Under the pieces are notes generated by a model. The model did no database searches, had not been told where the DNA came from, and saw only the letters and a list, made by a program, of their open reading frames with translations. Shown here one piece after another: positions 25,000 through 35,128 of a stretch of 64,000 bases of DNA (its first letter is position 1; each line of letters begins with the position of its first letter). The translations under genes were made by a program, and so were the position numbers. This DNA comes from Caryophanales bacterium (GTDB lineage: Bacteria > Bacillota > Bacilli > Exiguobacteriales > Exiguobacteriaceae): NCBI GenBank assembly GCA_902363455.1, contig CABJAC010000001.1, positions 1 to 64,000 of the forward strand. Direction: 5' to 3'.

Positions 25000-25028
25000 T
25001 TGACAACACTCTGTATTTAGGACAAAAT
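25000..25028 (+). promoter_or_regulatory. Possible promoter of the symporter gene
   Basis: TTGACA, 17 bases, CAAAAT, about 45 bases before the start codon. The -35 is perfect and the -10 matches four of six. Confidence 0.45.
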
Positions 25029-25072
25029 GCTCTTATGTGTTTTTTTAATTGCAAGATGTAGGAGGAATAATT

Positions 25073-26368
25073 ATGGCAACAACAAAACGCAAGCCCATTG
25101 GTCTTGCTTGGCAGATTTTAATCGGATTGATTCTCGGGATCACTGTCGGCGGTGTCTTTTACGGGAATCCACACGTTGCGGAGTGGCTGAAGCCAATCGG
25201 TGACATCTTTATCCGAATGATGAAAATGATCGTTGTCCCGATCGTCTTTACGACGATCGTCCTCGGTGTTTCATCGGTCGGCAGTCCCAAAAGTCTCGGA
25301 CGCCTCGGCGTCAAGACGCTTGGATACTTTACGATCGTGACAATGATCGCAATCTTTACCGGCTTGTTTGCAGCGAATCTCGTCGAGCCGGGTGCCGGCA
25401 TCAACATGGCGACACTCGACAAGACAGACATCTCGACGTACGTGGAGACGGAAGAGACGACGCAAGATCAAGGGCTCGTTGAAAAAGTCGTCAACATCGT
25501 CCCAACAAATATCTTGGACGCGATGGTACGCGGGGATATGCTCGCAATCATCTTCTTCTCCGTTCTGTTTGGACTCGGTGTCGGGTTTGCCGGTGAAAAA
25601 GGTTTACCGGTCGTCCGCTTCTTCGAAGGGGTCGCAGCAGCGATGTTCAACTTGGTCAACATCGTCATGAAGTTTGCACCAATCGGTGTTTTCGCCCTGA
25701 TTGGTGTCACGGTTTCGACGTTCGGGATCGAATCACTCGGTTCATTGTTCAAATTGATCGGAACGTTGTACGTGACGGCGCTGCTGTTCATGGTCATCGT
25801 CTTTGGTGCAATCATGAAATGGGTCGGCATCCGCGTGTCGGATTTTGTCCGTGTCTTCAAAGATGAATTGCTCCTGACGTATTCGACGGCATCGTCGGAA
25901 ACGGTCTTACCACGCGTCATGGAGAAGCTGGAGAAGATGGGAGTTCCAAAATCGATCGTCAGTTTCGTCGTTCCGACGGGTTATTCGTTTAACCTCGACG
26001 GTTCTGCACTTTATCAAGCACTGGCTGCTTTATTTATCGCGCAGATGTACGATATCAATTTATCGATCGGCACACAGTTGACGCTTGTCTTCGTCTTAAT
26101 GCTGACGTCAAAAGGGATGGCAGCTGTACCTGGGGTTTCGTTCGTCGTCTTACTGGCAACGCTCGGGACAGTCGGGATCCCGGCTGAAGGGCTGGCCTTC
26201 ATCGCTGGAATCGACCGGATCATGGATATGATGCGTTCTGTCGTCAACGTGACAGGCAATACGCTCGCTTCGCTCGTCATTGCGAAATGGGAAGGGGTCC
26301 TCGACTCCGATCAACTTGATGAGTTCATGTCGACAGAAGGTAAACAGGATCGAATCAAGAGTGCATAA
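25073..26368 (+). CDS. Dicarboxylate/amino acid:cation symporter (GltP/DctA family)
   Basis: A 431-residue transporter of the DAACS family, which imports glutamate, aspartate or C4-dicarboxylates with H+ or Na+. The diagnostic motifs occur in order: TYSTASSETVLP (first hairpin), PTGYSFNLDGSALYQ, SKGMAAVPGVSFVVL (second hairpin) and IDRIMDMMRSVVNVTGNTLAS. The arginine in DRIMDMMR fits an acidic amino acid or dicarboxylate substrate; sequence alone does not decide which. The start at 25073 follows AGGAGGAATAATT. Confidence 0.92.
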   Translation: MATTKRKPIGLAWQILIGLILGITVGGVFYGNPHVAEWLKPIGDIFIRMMKMIVVPIVFTTIVLGVSSVGSPKSLGRLGVKTLGYFTIVTMIAIFTGLFAANLVEPGAGINMATLDKTDISTYVETEETTQDQGLVEKVVNIVPTNILDAMVRGDMLAIIFFSVLFGLGVGFAGEKGLPVVRFFEGVAAAMFNLVNIVMKFAPIGVFALIGVTVSTFGIESLGSLFKLIGTLYVTALLFMVIVFGAIMKWVGIRVSDFVRVFKDELLLTYSTASSETVLPRVMEKLEKMGVPKSIVSFVVPTGYSFNLDGSALYQALAALFIAQMYDINLSIGTQLTLVFVLMLTSKGMAAVPGVSFVVLLATLGTVGIPAEGLAFIAGIDRIMDMMRSVVNVTGNTLASLVIAKWEGVLDSDQLDEFMSTEGKQDRIKSA

Positions 26369-26379
26369 TATAGGATGGT

Positions 26380-26411
26380 AGACCAGATGAATCGTCATCT
26401 GGTCTTTTTTG
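26380..26411 (+). terminator. Terminator of the symporter gene
   Basis: AGACCAGATGA and TCATCTGGTCT pair perfectly around ATCG, followed by six T. Confidence 0.92.
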
Positions 26412-26425
26412 TGTTCACTGGATAC

Positions 26426-26562
26426 GGTGTCGTGTTTGTCACGCCCGCTTTTCTCGGGCGGAACGCAAGCCGCGGTCGTCGTAGACGACCGGGTCTCGCC
26501 TGTTCCTGACGGAAGCGGTGCTTCCTTTTCCCGTAGAAGTCGGGCGATGAACACACGACACC
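26426..26562. repeat. Dispersed palindromic element, copy B
   Basis: The outer arms GGTGTCGTGT and ACACGACACC form a perfect inverted repeat. The inside carries GCCCGCTTTTCTCGGGCG, ACGCAAGCCGCGG, GGGTCTCGCCTGTTCCTGACGG and TTTTCCCGTAGAAGTCG, in the reverse orientation to copy A. It is the second most divergent of the five copies. Confidence 0.65.
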
Positions 26563-26600
26563 TTCCTTTTACCGCATCATTACATCGTTTGATAGGATTA

Positions 26601-26642
26601 GAAAAAAATGAGATCACCGAGTAAATTCGGCGATCTCATTTT
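26601..26642 (-). terminator. Terminator of the ydiK-like gene
   Basis: AAATGAGATCACCGA and TCGGCGATCTCATTT pair with one mismatch. On the minus strand the stem is followed by a run of T (AAAAAAA on the plus strand). Confidence 0.85.
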
Positions 26643-26645
26643 GCA

Positions 26646-26879
26646 TTATTTCTTGTCGTCTTTTTTTTCCTGTTCTTTCTTGATCATCTTCTTGGCTGCC
26701 ATCCGGAAGCGGAAGATGAGATAGAGACGGTAAAAGTCGACGGCTGCGAACAGCGTCAAGAGAATCGTCCAGAAGTTGAAGACGGTTCCTGCCTCGATTG
26801 AGTTGCTGTACGCGAGGTACATGAACAGAATACCGAAGATGGCATAGAAAAATGCCATGAAGTTTGAACCTTGTCGCAT
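26646..26879 (-). CDS. YdiK-like small membrane protein (DUF4305)
   Basis: A 77-residue protein with two hydrophobic helices (FFYAIFGILFMYLAYS and FWTILLTLFAAVDFYRLYLIF) and a highly charged C-terminus (KKMIKKEQEKKDDKK). Its location, directly downstream of a CPBP protease gene and divergent from groESL, matches ydiK of B. subtilis. The ATG at 26879 uses AAAGGTAG; a longer version would start inside the ribosome site. The function is unknown. Confidence 0.75.
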   Translation of the reverse strand: MRQGSNFMAFFYAIFGILFMYLAYSNSIEAGTVFNFWTILLTLFAAVDFYRLYLIFRFRMAAKKMIKKEQEKKDDKK

Positions 26880-26900
26880 GAAAACACTACCTTTCATTAA

Positions 26901-27593
26901 TTAAGTCGTTGCGTATAGTGCGAGTACGACGATGCCGTTGTTAAAGACATGGATCGCGATTGGAGCGATGATGCGGCGTGTCTTGACGAAGACGAGCGAG
27001 AAGACGAAACTCATCGCGACGTAAATCAAGAACTTGTTGTCGCCGTGGATTAGACCAAAAATCACCCCACTGAGAACAAAGCTGAAGATGAAGTTCAGTT
27101 TCGTCGACAAGTTTCCGAACATGATGTGGCGGAACAGAAACTCTTCCATGATCGGACCAAGCAGGACGACCATCAGTTGGAGAATCGGAATGACTTGGAT
27201 CGCTTTCATGATGTCATCCGTATTTTGTGATTTCGCGATGTTTTCAATCCCACCGGACAACCAGGCATCAATCAAGTTGACGCTGATTAAAGAGACATAC
27301 AGTAAGACAATCCCGATTCCGATCCACTTTAACGTATCCATCGTATCGGTTTGGTTGCCCTCTGCTTTCCACTTCTGCCAGTCAGGACGTAGACAATAGA
27401 AGGAAACGATGACGGCTACGGTAAAACCAATCGCGAGCCACCAACCGAGAACGCTCGGAATTTGGCTTTTTGACAGGAAACTCGGAAAGGTTGCTGGGAC
27501 AAGTTGCACGATTAAATAAATCACGATCGGAATGATGTGACGGATTTGCCACTTCTCTGCCATGTTGAACGGCAGATTGACGGAATTTTTCAT
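26901..27593 (-). CDS. CPBP family intramembrane metalloprotease (YdiL-like)
   Basis: A 230-residue membrane protein with the CPBP/Abi motifs in order: EEFLFRHIMFG (EExxxR, residues about 150-160), FGLIHGD, and HVFNNGIVVL near the C-terminus. Members are putative metal-dependent intramembrane proteases related to CAAX prenyl endopeptidases. Synteny with groESL identifies it as the ydiL counterpart. The start is uncertain: the ATG at 27593 lies 14 bases after AAAGGAG, while a GTG four codons earlier is only two bases away from it. The ATG is preferred. Confidence 0.85.
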   Translation of the reverse strand: MKNSVNLPFNMAEKWQIRHIIPIVIYLIVQLVPATFPSFLSKSQIPSVLGWWLAIGFTVAVIVSFYCLRPDWQKWKAEGNQTDTMDTLKWIGIGIVLLYVSLISVNLIDAWLSGGIENIAKSQNTDDIMKAIQVIPILQLMVVLLGPIMEEFLFRHIMFGNLSTKLNFIFSFVLSGVIFGLIHGDNKFLIYVAMSFVFSLVFVKTRRIIAPIAIHVFNNGIVVLALYATT

Positions 27594-27717
27594 CGGTCGG
27601 GACACAACTCCTTTGTAATGAAGGTACTGTCCCGATTGTAACAAACAAACCGACCGGGCGCACGAATGGTGATGGTTCAAAGATGTCGATTTCGGGAAAA
27701 CGGATAAGGGTTCGGGC

Positions 27718-27746
27718 TTGAATTCCAACTGGAAACCGTTTAAGAT
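27718..27746 (+). promoter_or_regulatory. groESL promoter
   Basis: TTGAAT, 17 bases, TAAGAT. The CIRCE operator begins ten bases after the -10, covering the expected start of transcription. Confidence 0.8.
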
Positions 27747-27755
27747 AAAAATATG

Positions 27756-27782
27756 TTAGCACTCCAATTAAGTGAGTGCTAA
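27756..27782. promoter_or_regulatory. CIRCE operator (HrcA binding site)
   Basis: TTAGCACTC and GAGTGCTAA, separated by nine bases, form the perfect CIRCE inverted repeat. HrcA binding here represses groESL until heat shock. Confidence 0.97.
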
Positions 27783-27813
27783 AAAACAGTCATGTTCAAG
27801 GAGGATGTTTCGC

Positions 27814-29758
<1,945 letters not shown>

Positions 29759-29836
29759 TCTAACCATCCACCCCGCTAATCGATGAGATTTGTAGTGGAA
29801 ACGGATTATAAAGCGCTAATTTAATGTTAAATCGGG

Positions 29837-29880
29837 GAGATCCTTTGTAAGTTCTTTGAACTTATAGAGGATCTTTTTTT
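29837..29880 (+). terminator. groESL terminator
   Basis: AGATCCT and AGGATCT form the outer stem and TAAGTTC/GAACTTA an inner one, followed by seven T. Nothing else recognisable lies between groEL and the kinase pseudogene beyond a TATAAT at 30017-30022. Confidence 0.85.
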
Positions 29881-30056
29881 ACTACGCCAGTACAGAATTA
29901 CTTTTGAATTTTTTTTAAAGATGATGGTTTTATGAATGGATATGAGTCTATTTTGAATGCTTTAGAAAGAATAGCAGGTGTCTTTTAAAAAATGTAATGT
30001 AAAATTAGGAAAACTATATAATAGATGCATAAAACGCTTGTAAGGGGTGAGAAAAA

Positions 30057-30596
30057 ATGATGAACAAAATCCATATAATAGGGGCTTCAGGATCAGGAAC
30101 ATCCACACTGGGAAAAGCTTTAGCGGAAGTTCTTCCCCATAATTCTTTGGATACGGATGATTATTATTGGATATCCAAGTTTACGGAGCAGCGACCTGTA
30201 CCTGAAAGAATAGAAATGTTGAAAATGGATTTGTCACATTCTGAACAATGGATTTTATCGGGAGCAACTGTAGGTTGGGGTAACTGCTTTGCTTCTTATT
30301 TTGACCTCGTTATTTTTTTATGGATACCACCGGAGATCAGACTCGAAAGACTGCAAAAACGGGAAATAGAACGATACGGGGAAGAGGTACTACCGGGTGG
30401 TGAAAAGTATGAACAATCGCAAACGTTTCTTAAATGGGCTACTCTCTATGACCATGCGGGTCTGGAAGTTCGAAGTAAAGCCTTGCACGAGCAGTGAATG
30501 GATGAATTATCATGCCCGGTGTTAAGGATTGAAGGCGACTATTCAGTCGAAAAATGTCTGGCGATGGTTAAAGAGTACTTGAGTACAGACTCTTAA
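30057..30596 (+). pseudogene. P-loop nucleotide kinase-like gene interrupted by an in-frame TGA
   Basis: The first 146 residues are a small P-loop kinase (IIGASGSGTSTLGKAL, Walker A near residues 8-16; then LDTDDYYW, and LWIPPEIRLERLQKREIERYG), of the type annotated as adenylate kinase or shikimate kinase-like/AAA family. The frame stops at TGA (30495-30497) inside KALHEQ-stop-MDELSCPVLRIEGDYSVE. The frame then stays open for 32 more residues, which carry the family's expected C-terminus (CPVLRIEGD). A tryptophan codon TGG turned to TGA would explain it. The 146-residue product lacks the last strand and helix and may be non-functional. Confidence 0.75.
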
Positions 30597-30678
30597 AATT
30601 AATTTTGTAGTTCGAAAAAATTTTTATCTTCTAATGTGAAGAGTTATCTTGGAAATTACATAACAAAGGGTGAGAGCA

Positions 30679-31221
30679 ATGCACCAATTTGAGAGAATCA
30701 GAATTGAGCCATTAAAAGACAAGTTCATAACTATCGTCAACGTAGCTAACGAACCTTTCCCTATCATTGGAAAGATCCTCCCGAAATTTTCTGACGGGGT
30801 CTGGTCCTACGAAGAACAGTTATACGAAACTCCATCTGAAATCCGTTTCCCGGATGACAAACTCGACTGGTCTACTTATATCGACAGCAGTGAAAAGATC
30901 GTCTTGTTAGCCTTTCATGAAGACGTGTGCATCGGTCAGATCCGTCTTGTGAAAGACTGGAACCGTTTTGCCTATATCGAAAACATCGCCGTCAAAAAGA
31001 GTTTTCGGAAAAGCGGTATTGGTCACTTGTTGCTTGAAGCAGCCGAAAACTGGGCGAAGGAACAATCGTTGATTGGCCTGTCGCTTGAAGCGCAGAACGA
31101 TAACTTGATTGCCTGCCGTTTTTACGTAAAAGAAGGCTTTGCACTTGGTGGAGTGGATACACTCAAACAGTCGGCTAATCCGAATATTGATCTTACGTTG
31201 TATTGGTACAAAATTTTTTAA
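30679..31221 (+). CDS. satA: GNAT acetyltransferase, streptothricin acetyltransferase-like (SatA)
   Basis: A 180-residue GNAT enzyme. GKILPKFSDGVWSYEE near residue 30, YIENIAVKKSFRKSGIGHLLLEAAENWAKE (acetyl-CoA motif A) and ACRFYVKEGFALGGVDT with the ending LYWYKIF follow the pattern of SatA proteins from Bacillus, which acetylate and inactivate streptothricin. The start at 30679 follows AAAGGGTGAG. It stands alone between the broken kinase and a terminator. Resistance is inferred from family resemblance recalled without a search; a housekeeping substrate is possible. Confidence 0.78.
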   Translation: MHQFERIRIEPLKDKFITIVNVANEPFPIIGKILPKFSDGVWSYEEQLYETPSEIRFPDDKLDWSTYIDSSEKIVLLAFHEDVCIGQIRLVKDWNRFAYIENIAVKKSFRKSGIGHLLLEAAENWAKEQSLIGLSLEAQNDNLIACRFYVKEGFALGGVDTLKQSANPNIDLTLYWYKIF

Positions 31222-31272
31222 CGTTGTTGAACTATTGCCAATTAAACTTTGTATAGTGAAAAGTGAGATACG

Positions 31273-31307
31273 AAAAACGATCCGACAGAAGTCAGGATCG
31301 CTTTTTT
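31273..31307. terminator. Bidirectional terminator between satA and the sulfatase gene
   Basis: AAAACGATCC and GGATCGCTTTT pair around a loop that also contains CTGAC/GTCAG-like complementarity, with A and T runs on the two sides. Confidence 0.75.
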
Positions 31308-31312
31308 GTATT

Positions 31313-33118
31313 CTAGTCTTGCTCCAATCCATTCTTTTCAATGATAGCATCCGACAGACGCAAATCTTTTCGTACTTGTTTTGTTTGCGATTCGCACATG
31401 TCACGGTCGACCTGTTTTTTCGTCGAAACGTCATAACAGATGCCGTTGCCGGCTTTTTCCGTCAGGTTCGCTTCGTAATAGTAGTCCTTGTAACGGAACG
31501 AACCGTCACGGAAAGCGGTCAGATTCGGTTCGTCATCAAGCAGGGAGTTGCCCATCATATAAGGGGACTCGAGATTGAGTAAACCAACAATCGTCGGAGC
31601 GATATCGATTTGTCCGCCGTTCTCTTGAATGACTTGACCCGTGTCTTGATTTGGTTTTTTGATGAACAGCGGCGCTTGACGGTCGAGGGCAAAGGCGTCG
31701 ACGGCATTGTCGATCTGCGCTTTTTGTTGCATCTCACTGCCTTCGTTCGTCAAGCCGCTGTCGTGATCCCCGTAAAAGATGACGAGTGTCTCATCCCACA
31801 TGTCTTTTGCTTTTAACTCCTTGACCATCTGTCCGACGGCCTCGTCGACATAATGGACGGTCTGGTAATAACGTTTCAACATTGGATCCTCGTAACCGGA
31901 CAAATCAAGCTCCCGTTTATCTTTTGGAATCTCATACGGCGTATGACTCGTCAGGGCGACGAGGAACGAGAAGTACGGTTCCTTGAGTGTTTCCATATGC
32001 TCGATCGATGTCGTCAAAAACTGTTTATCGTTTAACGCCATCCCGATTTCTTGTTGATCGGGATAATCCTTTTGGCTGAAGAAGTGATTGAAGCCTAAGT
32101 TCTGATACACTTGATCCCGATTCCAAAAGCCTTTTTCGTAGGCATGCATGGCGGCAGTGTCGTATCCGTTGTCGCGCAACAATTCAGGCAATGCTCCGAA
32201 CTCATTGTCCGGGAACCGGGTGTAGACCGAACCCGACTTCAATGGATAGAGCGACGTGTTCGTGATGAATTCCGCGTCCGAAGTCCGCCCTTCATGGGTC
32301 TGATGATAAAACGACGGGAAGTACAGCGATTCTTGTTTCAACTTATTCAAGTTCGGTGTCAACGTTTGTCCGTTCACGGTTTGGTCGATGACCGATTCTT
32401 GGAACGATTCCAATTGGACGAGAATGATGTTCGGTGTTTTCGTGGTGCCGTCTGCGGCTGAAGTCGAGTTGTCCTCGATTCGTTGGCGCTCAGACGCGGT
32501 CAAGGCTTCGTCCGGAGCGATTGCCCCTTGGATGCCGCGGAACAGATCGAGTCCATGGTATCCCCAAAAACCGAGCTGATAATAGTCCCGCATGTCAGAG
32601 ACCGACTGGCTGAGCCGTTGATCTTCTTTGACGACGCTGTAGGTGACTGGCGCGGCAAACAGGATCACACCTGCGAGGAAAACGAGACCTGCTGTCTTTT
32701 GGCGTTTGCTTTTCGTGACGGCAAACGTCTTGTTGCGTGTAAAGAAGAGAATCCCTAAGAAAATCAGGCTGTCCGCGAACAACAGGAAGTCAGACGGCAG
32801 GATCAGGGCGGCGAAACCGCTGCTGACATCACCCATCTGCAACATCTGCGACATCAACGAGACTGACAGGAAATCTTCGAAGTAGCGGTAGTACCACAGA
32901 TCGGAAATCAAGAGAAAACTGTGGGCGATTAAAAGACCGAGCCAAATCCAACGGCGTTTGTTCCACTGGATCAACAGCGTCCAACTCGACAGCACGAACA
33001 TCCCGGCGAGGTTCATTAAAAAGAGGTCAACCGGAAAAGCGGTGTTGGTATAAAAGCTGAACAGCACGAATTTTAACGTGCCTAACAATAAGTAGAGGGC
33101 GTAACCAAATACGATCAT
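31313..33118 (-). CDS. LTA synthase family sulfatase (lipoteichoic acid polymerase-like)
   Basis: A 601-residue membrane enzyme with five N-terminal helices (residues 1-160) and an extracellular sulfatase-fold domain. Metal and nucleophile residues are visible: E237 (VQLESFQ) and T279 (HEGRTSDAEF), plus YGDHDSG near residue 450. LtaS-type enzymes transfer glycerol phosphate from phosphatidylglycerol. HDSG instead of the HYG seen in the main synthase is closer to the YvgJ/YqgS-type members (primase or accessory synthase). The start ATG follows TTAGGAGAA. The cleavage site of processed LtaS is not obvious. Confidence 0.9.
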   Translation of the reverse strand: MIVFGYALYLLLGTLKFVLFSFYTNTAFPVDLFLMNLAGMFVLSSWTLLIQWNKRRWIWLGLLIAHSFLLISDLWYYRYFEDFLSVSLMSQMLQMGDVSSGFAALILPSDFLLFADSLIFLGILFFTRNKTFAVTKSKRQKTAGLVFLAGVILFAAPVTYSVVKEDQRLSQSVSDMRDYYQLGFWGYHGLDLFRGIQGAIAPDEALTASERQRIEDNSTSAADGTTKTPNIILVQLESFQESVIDQTVNGQTLTPNLNKLKQESLYFPSFYHQTHEGRTSDAEFITNTSLYPLKSGSVYTRFPDNEFGALPELLRDNGYDTAAMHAYEKGFWNRDQVYQNLGFNHFFSQKDYPDQQEIGMALNDKQFLTTSIEHMETLKEPYFSFLVALTSHTPYEIPKDKRELDLSGYEDPMLKRYYQTVHYVDEAVGQMVKELKAKDMWDETLVIFYGDHDSGLTNEGSEMQQKAQIDNAVDAFALDRQAPLFIKKPNQDTGQVIQENGGQIDIAPTIVGLLNLESPYMMGNSLLDDEPNLTAFRDGSFRYKDYYYEANLTEKAGNGICYDVSTKKQVDRDMCESQTKQVRKDLRLSDAIIEKNGLEQD

Positions 33119-33337
33119 AATATTCTCCTAACGTTCGTCATTGTTGTGAAGTAGTCTATACCCTAAACTAAATGAGAACGAACGTTTGAATCGGTTGGAC
33201 TACTTTTCATTGGATAAAAAAAACAATTTAAGAGAAGAACACATACTTTTTAGCCTTGTTTACCTATAAATAAAAACAGGGTTTTGGAATAATTTGGGGA
33301 ATATAAGATTGGGTACCGAAAAAAGGGGGAACGATTC

Positions 33338-34372
33338 ATGACACAAGCAGAAATCGCACAACGCTTCCAGACTTTCGCGGAACGAGAGTGCCGGGACTCG
33401 AGTCCGTTTTATGAGTATCTATCGCAGGAAATCGCAAAAAATCAGGCAATTCTTGAACTGTGCCGACACGCGCGCGACGGGCAACCGATTCCGAATCTCC
33501 TGTTTGGTGCCGTCCACTATCTGTTGCTGAAAGGGATTGATCATCCGCTCGCCGCATACTATCCGAGTGTGACGGAACAGCCGAAACCCTTTGCAGAGTC
33601 CTTCGCCGACTTCGAATCCTTTTGTCAGACTTACGAAGCAGATCTGATTCCGCTGCTGGCACAACGTCTTGTCCAAACGAACGAGGTCCGACGCTGTACG
33701 TATCTGTATCCGGTCTTTGGTCAGATTCATCAACAGACAAGCCAGCCGCTCGCTCTGCTCGAAATCGGAACGAGTGCCGGCTTGCAATTGTTGTTTGATC
33801 AATATGCCTATGACTACGGAACAGGAGAGACGGTCGGCAATCCGGCATCCCGTCTGCATCTGACCTCCGTCATTGAGGGAACGGGAACGCCGACGCTTCC
33901 GAAAAAACCACCACTCGTCACGATGCGGACCGGACTCGATTTAAATATCGTCGATCTGACCGATGCCGATGAACAGTTGTGGCTGAAGGCACTGATTTGG
34001 ACGGAACATCACGAGCGGCTTGCGATGTTCGAATCAGCTGCCCGGTATGTTGCGGAGTTTCCACTAACATTAGTCGAAGGGGACGGCATTCGACTTCTGC
34101 CACAATATGCAGCAGAGGCGCCGGACGACAGTATCCTCTGCATCTTCCATACGCACGTCGCAAATCAGATGCCCCTTGCCGTCAAAAAAGAACTGTTGCA
34201 GGTCGTCGGGGAAATTGGTCGGACACGGAATTTGTATCATATGTACAACAATGTCCAGGATCGTTATCTGCATCTCGATTCCTACATCGACGGTGTCGTG
34301 ACGGAACAGACAATTGCCGAGACAGACGGTCATGGTCGTTGGTTCAAGTGGTTGGTTCCACAAGAAGTATAA
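33338..34372 (+). CDS. DUF2332 domain-containing protein
   Basis: A 344-residue protein matching the DUF2332 pattern as I recall it: RFQTFAERECRDSSPFYEYLSQEIAKN near the N-terminus, a middle CTYLYPVF and LLEIGTSAGLQLLFDQYAY (a methyltransferase-like GxSxG segment), and a C-terminal ILCIFHTHVANQM. No function is established for the family. The ribosome site is AAAGGGGGAA. It is a single-gene unit. The GTSAGLQLL segment hints at a SAM-binding or related Rossmann fold, but this is only a resemblance. Confidence 0.8.
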   Translation: MTQAEIAQRFQTFAERECRDSSPFYEYLSQEIAKNQAILELCRHARDGQPIPNLLFGAVHYLLLKGIDHPLAAYYPSVTEQPKPFAESFADFESFCQTYEADLIPLLAQRLVQTNEVRRCTYLYPVFGQIHQQTSQPLALLEIGTSAGLQLLFDQYAYDYGTGETVGNPASRLHLTSVIEGTGTPTLPKKPPLVTMRTGLDLNIVDLTDADEQLWLKALIWTEHHERLAMFESAARYVAEFPLTLVEGDGIRLLPQYAAEAPDDSILCIFHTHVANQMPLAVKKELLQVVGEIGRTRNLYHMYNNVQDRYLHLDSYIDGVVTEQTIAETDGHGRWFKWLVPQEV

Positions 34373-34477
34373 AAATCTCTTGAATTCAAAGGAAAGGCGT
34401 TACTTTATCCAAAAATCGGGAAAAGACGACATGTACATTCATTGTCCGTCACTGTCTTGAAAAAAAGGAGCGAAGTC

Positions 34478-35080
34478 ATGTCTAATGTGAAACTGGCTGT
34501 CATTTACTACAGTTCGACCGGAACGAATCATCAACTCGCCTCGTGGGCAAAAGAAGCAGGGGAAGCGGCTGGAGCCGAAGTGCGTCTTGCGAAAATCAAG
34601 GAGACGGCACCGGCAGAAGCGATTGCTTCCAACCCACTTTGGCAAAAACATACCGATGCGACACGCGACGTCGAAGAAGCGACACCTGACTTGCTTGACT
34701 GGGCGGACGCCATCATCTTTAGTGTCCCGACCCGTTACGGACATGTCCCGGGACAATTCCAACAGTTCCTCGATACGACAGGTGGTCTCTGGGGTCAGGG
34801 GAAACTCGTCAATAAAGTCGTCAGTGCGATGTCATCGGCGCAAAATCCGCACGGCGGACAAGAAGCGACTGTCCTCGCCGTCTATACATCAATGTTCCAT
34901 TGGGGTGCGATCGTCGCAGCACCAGGCTACTCGGATCCGGTCCTGTTCGCAGCAGGCGGTAATCCATACGGGACGACGGTGACCGTCGATCAAGACGGCA
35001 ACATGGTTGAGTCCGTTGAACCGGCTGTTCGTCACCAAGCGAAGCGTACGGTGGACATTGCGAGCCGTATTAAAGGATAA
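34478..35080 (+). CDS. wrbA: NAD(P)H:quinone oxidoreductase WrbA
   Basis: A 200-residue flavodoxin-fold quinone reductase. It has the FMN loop YYSSTGTNHQLA near residue 10, PTRYGHVPGQFQQFLDTTGGLW near residue 80 (the WrbA signature), and the later PYGTTV segment. It reduces quinones by two electrons and so avoids semiquinone radicals. The start at 34478 has AAAGGAG seven bases upstream; an in-frame codon 36 bases earlier lacks one. Confidence 0.94.
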   Translation: MSNVKLAVIYYSSTGTNHQLASWAKEAGEAAGAEVRLAKIKETAPAEAIASNPLWQKHTDATRDVEEATPDLLDWADAIIFSVPTRYGHVPGQFQQFLDTTGGLWGQGKLVNKVVSAMSSAQNPHGGQEATVLAVYTSMFHWGAIVAAPGYSDPVLFAAGGNPYGTTVTVDQDGNMVESVEPAVRHQAKRTVDIASRIKG

Positions 35081-35084
35081 TTCA

Positions 35085-35126
35085 AAAACCGCGCCGTTCC
35101 GAAAGGGAACTGACGCGGTTTTTTTG
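35085..35126. terminator. Bidirectional terminator after wrbA
   Basis: AAAACCGCG and CGCGGTTTT form the base of a hairpin with inner GTTCC/GGAAC pairing, then seven T. It also lies three bases from the stop of the convergent sensor kinase gene. Confidence 0.88.
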
Positions 35127-35128
35127 AA

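Noticed and set aside
24672..25072. M-box, T-box or other riboswitches besides the cyclic-di-GMP aptamer
   Set aside because: No conserved core of another class was found on either strand here, and none upstream of mgtE.
33176..33187. GAAC-GAAC-GTTT, similar to a LexA (SOS) box, upstream of the LTA-synthase-like gene
   Set aside because: It keeps GAAC-N4-GTTT but lacks the flanking bases, and no promoter could be placed next to it. One such match is expected by chance in 64 kb.
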